Shown here: positions 43,106-52,541 of the stretch, piece after piece
Layout: every line of letters starts with the position of its first letter
Position numbering within the stretch: position 1 is the first letter of the stretch
Assembly (NCBI GenBank): GCA_963711005.1
Contig: CAVQCJ010000004.1
Coordinates: 645,725-709,724 of the forward strand
Direction of reading: 5' to 3'
Source of the DNA: CAVQCJ01 sp963711005
GTDB lineage: Bacteria > Actinomycetota > Actinomycetes > Prado026
DNA: 64,000 bases
Notes under the pieces: generated by a model
The model's input: only the letters and a program-made list of their open reading frames with translations
The model's database searches: none
Told to the model about the DNA's origin: nothing
Program-made: the position numbers and the translations under genes

Positions 43106-43756
43106 TCAGGCCGCTGGGAGCGCTCCGCGAGGCAGCCGCGCCAGCCACCAGGCCAGGACCGGCCCGACTCCGAGGGCGAAGACGGCGGTCCCGATCCCGA
43201 CCTTCCCGCCGAGCACCCAACCGACCGCGCACGCCGCCACCTCCAGCACCGTGCGCACCGGCGCCACCCGCCAGCCGTACTGCTCGTGCAGCCCGGTCAT
43301 CAGCCCGTCGCGGGGACCGGGGCCCAGGTTCGCAGTGAGGTAGAGCGCCCCGGCCAGCGCGAGCAGGACGGTCCCGCCGACCACCTGGGCGAGCTGGGCC
43401 GCCGGCGCGGTGGGGCGCGGCAGGTACCGGACGCCGACGCCCAGGGCCACCGCGATGAGGACGGCGTTGGCCAGCGTGCCCAGACCTGGTCGCTCGCGCA
43501 GCGGGATCCACAGCAGCAGGATCACGGCGCTGATCACGAACGTGGCGCCGCCGATCGACAGCGGCGTGTGCCGGGCCAACCCCTCGGACAGGACGGTCCA
43601 CGGAGTGTTGCCGATGCGTGCGGTCACGATCAGCGCCTCGGCGGTGCCGAACAGCCACAGACCGACCACGAGCACGGCCAGCGTGAGCGGACCCGCCCGC
43701 CAGCGCGACCCGTGGGCCGACCACGGGGTGACCGGGATCTGTCGTCCGTCGGCCAC
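43106..43756 (-). CDS. YczE/YitT-like integral membrane protein
   Basis: A 216-residue membrane protein with about five to six hydrophobic segments. YczE-like elements are GLWLFGTAEALIVTARIGNT near residue 30, PWTVLSEGLARHTPLSIGGA and NLGPGPRDGLMTGLHEQYGW near 140, then RTVLEVAACAVGWVLGGKVG IGTA (a conserved C-terminal signature). Function is unknown; other members lie next to antibiotic or regulatory genes. The start may be GTG 43756 or ATG 43789; no clear ribosome site decides. It is divergent from the UspA gene. Confidence 0.82.
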   Translation of the reverse strand: MADGRQIPVTPWSAHGSRWRAGPLTLAVLVVGLWLFGTAEALIVTARIGNTPWTVLSEGLARHTPLSIGGATFVISAVILLLWIPLRERPGLGTLANAVLIAVALGVGVRYLPRPTAPAAQLAQVVGGTVLLALAGALYLTANLGPGPRDGLMTGLHEQYGWRVAPVRTVLEVAACAVGWVLGGKVGIGTAVFALGVGPVLAWWLARLPRGALPAA

Positions 43757-43904
43757 CGCCGCACAGTACCGACGCCACCGACGCCGCATCGCGACGCCGG
43801 CGTCACGACGCCACGTCGGCCGGGCGCCTGTCGACCGCGGCGGGGAAGGCGGTAGCCTCGCGCGTCCGCCCGCTGAGCGGCCGGGCGACCTGGAGGGATG
43901 ACCG

Positions 43905-44315
43905 ATGGGCACGATCGTCGTGGGTTACCTGCCGAGCGCGGAGGGTCGGGCCGCGTTGCAGGCCGGCATCCTCGAGGGGCAGCGCCGGTCCGCCAAGGTC
44001 GTCGTCGTGAACTCCCACAAAGGGGGCTTGGCCTTCACGAGCGAGGACGACACGACCAACCAGGCGGAGCTCGACCAGGTGGAGCGCACCCTCACCGACG
44101 CCGGGGTCGAGCACGAAGTCCTCGGGCTGGTCCGCGGCCGGGAAGCGCCGGACGACATCCTCGATGTCGTGAAGCAGGTGTCCGCGGAGCTGGTCGTGAT
44201 CGGCCTGCGGCACCGCAGCGCGGTCGGCAAGCTGCTGCTCGGCAGCAACGCCCAGCGCATCCTGCTCGAGTCGCCCGCCCCGGTCCTGGCGGTCAAGGCC
44301 GCCGCGGCCGACTGA
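43905..44315 (+). CDS. Universal stress protein (UspA family)
   Basis: A 136-residue single-domain USP. It opens with TIVVGYLPSAEGRAALQAGI, where the usual Asp in VGVDGS is changed to Leu (GYLPS). It ends with VVIGLRHRSAVGKLLLGSNA followed by QRILLESPAPVLAVK, which contains the G-2x-G-9x-G(S/T) ATP-binding type motif. ATG 43905 has GGAGGG upstream (43892-43897). It is followed closely by a DNA-repair glycosylase, so the two may be one transcript. Role: general stress response. Confidence 0.9.
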   Translation: MGTIVVGYLPSAEGRAALQAGILEGQRRSAKVVVVNSHKGGLAFTSEDDTTNQAELDQVERTLTDAGVEHEVLGLVRGREAPDDILDVVKQVSAELVVIGLRHRSAVGKLLLGSNAQRILLESPAPVLAVKAAAAD

Positions 44316-44320
44316 CGCCC

Positions 44321-44929
44321 GTGGCGACGCCGATCGCGCTGCACCTGGCGATGGACCCGCAGGCCGACGCGCTGTTGAGCCGGGACCCGTTCGCGCTGCT
44401 CGTCGGGATGCTCCTCGACCAGCAGTTCCCGATGGAGCGGGCCTTCGCCGGCCCCTGGACGCTGGCCGGGCGGCTCGGGACCCCGGACCGGCTCGATCCC
44501 GCCGCGATCGCCGACCACGATCCGAAGGACTTCGCGGCTCTGATGTCCAAGCCGCCCGCCGTCCACCGGTTCCCCGGCTCGATGGCCGGGCGGGTGCAGG
44601 CGCTGGGCGCGGCCGTGGCCGGGGCCTACGGCGGTGACGGCTCAGCGCTGTGGCACGACGCCCGTTCCGGCCAGGAGCTGCTCGACCGGCTGCGCGCCCT
44701 ACCCGGCTTCGGCGACCAGAAGGCACGGATCTTCGTCGCCCTGCTCGGCAAGCAGCTCCGGGTGCGGCCGGCCGGCTGGCGAGCGGCGGCCGGGGCGTAC
44801 GGCGACGAGGGGAGCCGGCGGTCGGTCGCCGACGTCGTCGACGCCCGTTCTCTCGGCGAGGTCCGCTCGTTCAAGCAGGAGCAGAAGCGGGCCGCGAAAC
44901 AGGCGCGCGCGGGCGCCGAGGGCGGCTGA
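44321..44929 (+). CDS. HhH-GPD-type base excision repair protein (TIGR03252-like)
   Basis: A 202-residue helix-hairpin-helix glycosylase-like protein. LVGMLLDQQFPMERAFAGPW is at residues about 25-44, DPKDFAALMSKPPAVHRFPG SMA follows, and the HhH is LRALPGFGDQKARIFVALLG (about 127-146). The expected catalytic Asp is not obvious, as in the TIGR03252 group, so it may bind rather than cut DNA. GTG 44321 lies 5 bases after the UspA stop. The C-terminus is Lys/Arg/Ala-rich (KQEQKRAAKQARA). It is directly upstream of the primary sigma gene. Confidence 0.85.
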   Translation: MATPIALHLAMDPQADALLSRDPFALLVGMLLDQQFPMERAFAGPWTLAGRLGTPDRLDPAAIADHDPKDFAALMSKPPAVHRFPGSMAGRVQALGAAVAGAYGGDGSALWHDARSGQELLDRLRALPGFGDQKARIFVALLGKQLRVRPAGWRAAAGAYGDEGSRRSVADVVDARSLGEVRSFKQEQKRAAKQARAGAEGG

Positions 44930-44934
44930 CCGAC

Positions 44935-44961
44935 GGGAACACGTGCGGCAACTACAATGTT
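44935..44961 (+). promoter_or_regulatory. Sigma-R/sigma-H-like promoter upstream of the primary sigma gene
   Basis: GGGAAC (44935-44940) is followed by exactly 18 bases and GTT (44959-44961). This matches the oxidative-stress ECF consensus GGAA(T/C)-N18-GTT known for SigR (Streptomyces) and SigH (Mycobacterium). TACAAT (44953-44958) lies inside the spacer and resembles a housekeeping -10 hexamer, so two promoters may overlap. SigR-dependent transcription of hrdB is known in Streptomyces, so the placement is sensible. The transcript would have a 5' leader of about 110 bases. Confidence 0.55.
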
Positions 44962-45076
44962 CGCCTAGTGCGTCCGTCGCACGAGACCACGTCTCCCACA
45001 CCACACCCGCGGCCCCGCCCAGCCGACCGCCCGCAGCCCGGTCGGGGGAGGCCGCCCACCTGACGAGAGGTCGTTC

Positions 45077-46813
<1,737 letters not shown>

Positions 46814-46818
46814 GGACA

Positions 46819-46840
46819 CGCCGAGCCAATCGGCGTTTGT
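46819..46840 (+). terminator. Intrinsic terminator of the primary sigma gene
   Basis: CGCCGA (46819-46824) pairs with TCGGCG (46830-46835) around a GCCAA loop and is followed by TTTGT. It begins 5 bases after the sigma stop. It separates the sigma gene from the integrase. Confidence 0.75.
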
Positions 46841-46926
46841 GCAGGTCAGAGGCCACTTTCGCCATCATGCTGGGCTCGATCCAATCCGCATGGCGCTCCT
46901 AGTCCAGATATCGCTAGGCTCAAATC

Positions 46927-47820
46927 GTGTCGATCGACCTGGCCGCACTGCTCCCCTACTGGCAGGTCGACCTGCGCGCCGAACGTAAAAGCCCCGGCAC
47001 CGTGAAGTCCTACGGCACCGGGGTCGAGTTGTTCCTTCGCTGGTGCGCCGACAACGACCGCGAGCCTGCCCTGGATCGCCCAACGGTGTCGGCCTGGGTG
47101 GCGGATCTGCTCGAGCGCGGCGCGGAACCTGCTACCGCCCGTAGCCGCCAGCTCGCCCTACGCCGGTTCTCGGCCTGGCTGACCGAGGACGGCACCTTCG
47201 CGTTCGACCCGCTGCTCGGCATCCGGGCGCCCAAGCTGGACTCCAAAGTGGTCGAGCCGCTGACCGACGCTGAGCTCAGGGCCCTGCTGCGGGCGTGCAC
47301 GGGAGCCGATTTCCGGGACTACCGGGACACCGCCGTGATCCGGTTCATGTTCGAGACCGGCGCCAGGGCCGGGGAAACCGCCACGATGCTGTTCGAGGAC
47401 ATGCACTGGCAGGACGGATATGCCATCGTCCGGCGAGGCAAAGGCGGCAAGGGTCGCACTGTGCCGTTCGGAGCGCAGACGACCCAGGCCGTCTCGACGT
47501 ACATCCGCAAGGCCAGAGCCGGCCATCGCCTGGCCGGGACGGACGCCTTGTGGTTGGGCGACCGGGGCAAGCCGTTCCGGTACGAGGGTCTGCACGCCGC
47601 GCTGCGGCAGCGGGCATTGGAGGCTGGCGTCCCCGGCTTCCACCCGCACCGGCTCCGGCACACCGCCGCGCACCGCTGGCTGGCCGCAGGTGGATCCGAA
47701 GGCGGCCTGATGGCGGTGGCCGGCTGGACTCGCCCAGACATGTTGATCCGTTACACCAAAGCCCAAGCCGAGTCTCGCGCTGCCGCCGAGGCGCGACGCT
47801 TGAACCTGGGCGAGCTCTGA
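46927..47820 (+). CDS. Tyrosine recombinase / phage-type integrase
   Basis: A 297-residue XerC/D-like tyrosine recombinase with a SAM-like N-terminal domain (WQVDLRAERKSPGTVKSYGT) and a complete catalytic set: Arg147 in ETGARAGETATM, Lys in GKGGKGRTVPF, HRLRH with His241 and Arg244, the GWT segment and the nucleophile Tyr276 in LIRYTKAQ. It therefore looks active. GTG 46927 is the start. It sits 113 bases after the primary sigma gene stop. Whether it targets that site or a distant one is not shown. Confidence 0.93.
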   Translation: MSIDLAALLPYWQVDLRAERKSPGTVKSYGTGVELFLRWCADNDREPALDRPTVSAWVADLLERGAEPATARSRQLALRRFSAWLTEDGTFAFDPLLGIRAPKLDSKVVEPLTDAELRALLRACTGADFRDYRDTAVIRFMFETGARAGETATMLFEDMHWQDGYAIVRRGKGGKGRTVPFGAQTTQAVSTYIRKARAGHRLAGTDALWLGDRGKPFRYEGLHAALRQRALEAGVPGFHPHRLRHTAAHRWLAAGGSEGGLMAVAGWTRPDMLIRYTKAQAESRAAAEARRLNLGEL

Positions 47821-47828
47821 ACGCGACG

Positions 47829-48116
47829 GTGCCAGGCACCGGACTGCCCCGTTCAGCGAGACCCGGAACGGTCTTGTTGTGTAGCCGCTGCAACCAACCG
47901 ATCGGGCGCCGCCTCCCCGACGGGATCCGTGTGCGCCAGCGTGGGCACTGGTACTTCTTCCAGCCCGACCCCACGCAGCCGCCAACCGGTGAGATCGGCG
48001 CGCGGTGCGACACCTGCGACATCGAAGGCACCATCGATGTCGCCTTCGTCGTCAGCGGCGCCGTGCCTGGGAGGCCCACGCTGAAGGTACGGATTCGGCT
48101 CGTCTACGGTGTGTGA
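47829..48116 (+). CDS. Small zinc-ribbon protein in the mobile region
   Basis: A 95-residue ORF starting at GTG 47829, 8 bases after the integrase stop. It contains LLCSRCNQPIGRRLP and GARCDTCDIEGTIDVA, two CxxC pairs 45 residues apart that could bind one zinc, followed by FVVSGAVPGRPTLKVRIRL. The protein-like composition and regular CxxC spacing argue for a true gene, although there is no strong ribosome site. A DNA- or RNA-binding accessory role is possible. No family was recognised. Confidence 0.55.
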   Translation: MPGTGLPRSARPGTVLLCSRCNQPIGRRLPDGIRVRQRGHWYFFQPDPTQPPTGEIGARCDTCDIEGTIDVAFVVSGAVPGRPTLKVRIRLVYGV

Positions 48117-48272
48117 CTGGCCTGACTGTCGGTCGAGCGCTGTACTGGATCTGTAACTGAATCCGGCGGCGACGCTCTGACCCTGGTCCGGCGTCGACCC
48201 CCATGGTGCCTGGCCTGGCCGAACACCGCCGACTTGAGAGGCAGAGCGGCATCCCGAAAGGGGTGCCTTGCC

Positions 48273-48560
48273 ATGTCCTCCGAGCCGCTGACAGCGTCCG
48301 AGCGCCGGCTTCTCGCTACCGCTGCCGGCCATCAGAGCTGGGCCAACACGACCGATCGGGCCGCGCGCACACAGCCGGGTCGATCCGCCTTCCTGGAGCG
48401 GTTCGAGCGCCAGGTCGACCCGGAGCGCAAGCTGGATCCAGCCGAACGTGCCGTTCGAGCCGAGCACGCCCGCCGCGCCTACTTCGCGTTGCTGGCGTTG
48501 AAGTCAGCACGGAGCCGTCGGGCCAGCGGTCGGGTCAACTCCAGGATCGTGACCGGATGA
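48273..48560 (+). CDS. Small helical mobile-element protein
   Basis: A 95-residue, Arg-rich, mostly helical protein. It begins MSSEPLTASERRLLATAAGH, continues TDRAARTQPGRSAFLERFER and ends with DPAERAVRAEHARRAYFALL. This pattern recurs, as far as I recall, in small proteins next to replication genes on actinobacterial integrated elements. ATG 48273 has AAAGGGG upstream. The stop overlaps the primase ATG by 4 bases (ATGA), so it is coupled to replication. Its molecular role is unknown. Confidence 0.72.
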   Translation: MSSEPLTASERRLLATAAGHQSWANTTDRAARTQPGRSAFLERFERQVDPERKLDPAERAVRAEHARRAYFALLALKSARSRRASGRVNSRIVTG

Positions 48561-50941
48561 CCGGGACGACCCCGGCGGGCACCGGGGCCGACCTCATTTC
48601 CGACCAAGATCAGGTTACCTTCCTGCGTGCGCCGGTTCCCGTCAGCCTTCCAGAACCAGGCCAGGCGCCGAGCACCGAGGTCGAGCAGCTTCGCGCCCTG
48701 GCGATCGCCCAGGACTGGATTCGGCAGGGGATCCCCGTGTTCATCGCGCCCCCGGACCCCATGAACAAGGTCGGGTTCCGGTTGCCCGAGGCCTGGCAGA
48801 CCTCGACTCCGAGGCTAGAGGTTCTCGATGATTGGCGGCCCGGCTGGGCGTTGTGCGCGGTGATGGGCCACGGCCTGGACCTGCTGGACGTGGACGACCG
48901 CAACGGCGGCGCTGCAAGCCGAGATGGTCTCGTCGCTGCTGGACTGTGGCCGCGTGCAGTCGGTGTCGCGTCGACCCCGTCCGGGGGAGGGCACTACTTC
49001 GTGGCGTCGATGGGTGTCCGTTCGCGAGACGGGGTCCTTCCGGGGCTGGATGTGAAGGCCGGTGTGGACGGGCTCGGCCACGGCTTCGCGTTCATCGCGC
49101 CCACCGTTCGCGTGTCCAAGGTGACCGGCGAGCTGGTCGCCTACCGGTGGACGACCGAGCCGGACCTTGGGGCGCTGGCCGAGGAGTCGGAGGTGGCCGC
49201 CATGGCCGCGTTGGTGCGCGACACCAAGGCCTCGCGGGTCCCGGTGGTCAAGCGCGGCACCGCTCGCGCGCGTCTGGACCAGCTCCCCGAGATCATCCGG
49301 GTCGGCGAGCGCGATGCCGTCCTGTTCAAGTACGCCTGCTCGCTTCGGGGGCGCGATGTCCCGTACAAGGAGGCCGCCTGCTACATGGCGGTGGCGGTGG
49401 AACGCTGCGAGCAGGCCCCTGGCGATCCCTTCCGAGGGGTCGACGCGCTGGCGAAGCTCGACCACGTCTACGAGACCTACGCGCCGAACGCCGTCGCACG
49501 GGGTGCCGGTCCACGACCCGACGAGCATCACCGTGACGATTTGGAGCTCGATGTAGCCGAGCTCGAAGGTGGTGGCGAACTTCAGGTCGGCAGGCTGGCC
49601 AGCGTGCCCCTCGGACGCCGGATGGCAGCCGAGATGCTCCTGGGTCGCTACATCCACGTCCCAAGCATCGGCTGGCACCGCTGGGACGGGGTGCGCTGGG
49701 CGGAGTGCAAGCTGGACCACGTCATGGTGGACGCCGCCGACTGGGCGGAGCAGTTCATCACTGGGCTCGTCCGGTCCGGGGCCGACATTCGGGAGGTCAA
49801 GCAGGCCCTGCGTTACCGGGAGGTGGGCGGGGTGAAGCAGTTGGTGGACGGGGCCAAGACCACCGGTTCGGCCGTGCTCGTGGACGCCACCCGCCTGGAT
49901 GCCCACCCATGGCTGCTCAACTGCCCCAACGGGGTGATCGACCTCGCGACCGGCGACTTGACGCCGCACGACCCCGGCTTGCTGATCACCAAGGTGACCA
50001 GCGTCGACTACGCGCCCGGGGCCAGGCACGCGGACTGGGACGCCGCACTCGAGGCGTTCGCCGACGCCGAAACCACACGCTGGTGCCAGCAGTACCTGGG
50101 GACCGGCTGCACCGGCGTGCCGCCGTCTGAGGACGTCGTGCCGTTCTGGCATGGCGGGGGGAGCAACGGCAAGTCCACCATCCTCGGCGGGGTCCAGGCC
50201 TCGCTGGGGGAGTACGCCATGGCGCTGTCCAAGACCCTGCTCGGGGGTCGCCGCGAGGAGCATCCGACCCAGATGATGGACCTGCGTGGGTTGCGGCTTG
50301 GGTTCATGGAGGAGACGGCCGAGGGCCACCGGCTGGACACGGTGAAGCTGAAGGAGATCGTCGGCACCGACGTGATCAAGGGCCGGCGGATGCGCCAGGA
50401 CTACGTCAGCTTCATCTCCAGCCACACGCTGGTGATCACCACCAACTACCGGCCCGTAGTCAACGACACCGACCACGGCACCTGGCGTCGGCTGCGGATG
50501 GTGCCCTTCCCGAATAAGTACGGCGACGACGGGCAACCCATCGACCTCGGGCTGCGTGCCCGGATCCGCACCGGGCCCGAGCAGCAGAAGGCCGCCCTGG
50601 CGTGGTTGGTCGCCGGGGCGGTCCACTGGTACACCGCAGGGAGCGTGCTGCCCCCTGAGCCGACTGCGATCACCGAGGCGACCCGAGAGTGGCGGGCTGG
50701 CAGCGATCTGATCTTCGCGTTCGCCCAGGACCGGCTTGTCGCTGATCCGATCGAGTACGAGGAGGTGGAGGACGTTCGGGCCGCCTTCAACGAGTGGCTA
50801 CCCAAGCCCCACCGGGAATGGGGCCGGCAGACGTTCTCCGAACGGTTCAGCGACCACCCCGCCCTACGAGAGCTCGGCGTAGCCAGAGGGCTGCACCCCA
50901 AGACGCGACGGGCCGTCTTCTTCGGGGTCCAACTCCTCTAG
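48557..50941 (+). CDS. Prim-pol / D5-type helicase replication protein
   Basis: A 794-residue replication initiator. The N-terminal bifunctional primase-polymerase domain (about residues 50-215) shows DLLDVDDRNGG (metal Asp111/Asp113) and STPSGGGHYFV. The middle D5_N region includes WCQQYLGTGCTGVPPSEDVV. The C-terminal SF3 helicase has Walker A WHGGGSNGKSTI (about 532-543), FMEETAEGHRLDTVKLKEIV as Walker B-like, and the sensor region VITTNYRPVVNDTDHGTWRR. It can prime and unwind the element's own origin. It has no frameshifts, so the element may be replicative. Confidence 0.9.
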   Translation: MTGTTPAGTGADLISDQDQVTFLRAPVPVSLPEPGQAPSTEVEQLRALAIAQDWIRQGIPVFIAPPDPMNKVGFRLPEAWQTSTPRLEVLDDWRPGWALCAVMGHGLDLLDVDDRNGGAASRDGLVAAGLWPRAVGVASTPSGGGHYFVASMGVRSRDGVLPGLDVKAGVDGLGHGFAFIAPTVRVSKVTGELVAYRWTTEPDLGALAEESEVAAMAALVRDTKASRVPVVKRGTARARLDQLPEIIRVGERDAVLFKYACSLRGRDVPYKEAACYMAVAVERCEQAPGDPFRGVDALAKLDHVYETYAPNAVARGAGPRPDEHHRDDLELDVAELEGGGELQVGRLASVPLGRRMAAEMLLGRYIHVPSIGWHRWDGVRWAECKLDHVMVDAADWAEQFITGLVRSGADIREVKQALRYREVGGVKQLVDGAKTTGSAVLVDATRLDAHPWLLNCPNGVIDLATGDLTPHDPGLLITKVTSVDYAPGARHADWDAALEAFADAETTRWCQQYLGTGCTGVPPSEDVVPFWHGGGSNGKSTILGGVQASLGEYAMALSKTLLGGRREEHPTQMMDLRGLRLGFMEETAEGHRLDTVKLKEIVGTDVIKGRRMRQDYVSFISSHTLVITTNYRPVVNDTDHGTWRRLRMVPFPNKYGDDGQPIDLGLRARIRTGPEQQKAALAWLVAGAVHWYTAGSVLPPEPTAITEATREWRAGSDLIFAFAQDRLVADPIEYEEVEDVRAAFNEWLPKPHREWGRQTFSERFSDHPALRELGVARGLHPKTRRAVFFGVQLL

Positions 50942-51143
50942 GTCCACGGGCTGCGAAGGACCCGAAGGACCGGGCAGCACAACCGCCGAGACGTGTGCCG
51001 TGAAGGTAGACGAAGCAGTCCTTCGAGTCCTTCGGCCCCGGGTTACGGATTCGCCCGCGGACCCGTGGCCACCGCGCCGTCAACACCAACACAACTACGG
51101 CCCGACACCGCCCGGCATCTGTATCGAACAGGAGAGAACGATC

Positions 51144-51632
51144 ATGAACGACATCTATGTTCCGGTCACCGATCAAGAACCGTGGGACGAAATGGACGAG
51201 GCCGGTCTCGAGCTGGTCTCAGTAGCGGTCGCGTTCGTGGCGAACCCGTCGCTGGCCGCATTCCGGACTGGGCGGGACGCGGCGCGGAGATTCCTGGATG
51301 CCCAGCTGGCAACCTGGACAACCTGGCCGGGCTCGCCCGTCAGCGGCTTGTACTACGACTCCTGGCGCGGGCCCACTCGTCATAGCGAGGAGGCCAGGCA
51401 GTGGGCCGCCGGAGAGGTGCCAGAGTCGCTGGAAGCGGCGCGGGAGGATCTGGACGACGCCGAGACCCACCTGTGTGCAGCTGCGGTCGCCTACTTCGAC
51501 GGCGACATGTTCCACCCGGTCCTCAGCCCCAGGGTGTTCGACCAATTCGCCGACAGGGTGCGCGACTACCTGAACCACTCCTTCGCCCTGAGTGCCGAGA
51601 TATGTCAGTGGCAGGCAGACGGAGGATCATGA
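51144..51632 (+). CDS. Hypothetical protein of the mobile region
   Basis: A 162-residue acidic protein. ATG 51144 has AGGAGAG upstream. It contains LVSVAVAFVANPSLAAFRTG, ATWTTWPGSPVSGLYYDSWR, LEAAREDLDDAETHLCAAAV and a C-terminal LNHSFALSAEICQWQADGG. Predicted structure is mainly helical. No family was recognised. The 200 bases before it (50942-51143) show no gene, and the 255 bases after it show none either. Confidence 0.6.
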   Translation: MNDIYVPVTDQEPWDEMDEAGLELVSVAVAFVANPSLAAFRTGRDAARRFLDAQLATWTTWPGSPVSGLYYDSWRGPTRHSEEARQWAAGEVPESLEAAREDLDDAETHLCAAAVAYFDGDMFHPVLSPRVFDQFADRVRDYLNHSFALSAEICQWQADGGS

Positions 51633-51887
51633 CGAGGCGCGTGCAACTACATTGAGACTCAAGCAGGTCCCGGGTTGTTGACCGACCGCGCGGCTAACAC
51701 GACTGAATCAGCCAAGAACCTGCGTAAAGGTTGACACAGGGCCTCGATCGAGTTGAGTTCGTAATGCCGTCGTCGGGCGTGATTACGTCCGAAGTTGGTC
51801 AGAGTTGAATCGCACTGCCATTTCAGGGTTGAGCTTGGGGCATGTCCCACAAGGGCTCTGGCTTGCAGCCGTTTCGATGATCGATGT

Positions 51888-52340
51888 ATGGGAGCCGCCG
51901 CCACTCTGGCTGAGTACGACACGGTCCGGCGCCTGCGGAGGACTGATGCCGCACTGGCCACCTGGCGCGAGGCCAAGGCCGTTGAGCTGGCGCTGGCGGG
52001 CTCGTCCTACGACGAGATCGCCCACGAGATCGGACTGGCCAACCGCGGCAACGCCTGGCGCACGGTGCAGCGGGCGCTCAACGACCGTGTGGTCGCCGGT
52101 GTGGACGAGCTTCGCGAGGTCGAATGCGCCCGACTGGACGCCCTGCAGGCCGCTGCCTGGCCCCGTGCCCAGGCAGGAGACCTCAAGGCGATCAACGCGG
52201 TCCTTAGGATCGTCGATCGACGCGCTCGGCTCCTAGGGCTCTATGGCGTGACGGGTGCCACCACGGCACCGATGCGTACGATCGTTCAAGTCTCAAACCC
52301 GGCAACGAGGCGGGCAACGGAGCCGGTTCATCCGGCCTAA
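51888..52340 (+). CDS. HTH protein resembling terminase small subunit
   Basis: A 150-residue protein with an N-terminal helix-turn-helix (LALAGSSYDEIAHEIGLANR) followed by GNAWRTVQRALNDRVVAGVD and a helical C-terminal part with ALQAAAWPRAQAGDLKAINA and VLRIVDRRARLLGLYG. This order and composition is like small terminase or DNA-packaging proteins of actinobacterial phages and mobile elements. No large terminase is nearby, so a packaging role is unlikely by itself. The exact family is an inference. ATG 51888 was chosen because residues before it are not protein-like. Confidence 0.58.
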   Translation: MGAAATLAEYDTVRRLRRTDAALATWREAKAVELALAGSSYDEIAHEIGLANRGNAWRTVQRALNDRVVAGVDELREVECARLDALQAAAWPRAQAGDLKAINAVLRIVDRRARLLGLYGVTGATTAPMRTIVQVSNPATRRATEPVHPA

Positions 52341-52541
52341 GTGGAAGACCGTACGTCGGCTCGGACGGTGCCGATGTTCTGCAGGTAGAGCCTGGTGACC
52401 GTAGACGTGGGTTTCATCGGTGGACAGATCTCGTGCCCCAAAGACTCACCGTTCCGGCGTTGGGGACGCATCGATGCTGTGTACGGGTCGGGAAGATCCT
52501 TTTGGCGCCTGTTGCGCTCCAGAACCGGCAGTATGTGCGGG

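Larger units (their letters stand above)
46841..52340 (+). mobile_element. Integrated element: integrase and replication module
   Basis: From just after the sigma-factor terminator the genes are of mobile type: tyrosine recombinase, zinc-ribbon ORF, small helical protein, prim-pol/D5 helicase, an orphan protein and a terminase-small-subunit-like protein, all on the + strand. No tRNA or obvious att repeat was found at the left edge. The right edge is uncertain, because mobile-type genes (DUF932, serine recombinase, IS110) continue to about 60.2 kb. There are no clear capsid, portal or conjugation genes, so it may be a satellite, a plasmid-like integrated element or a remnant. Confidence 0.55.
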
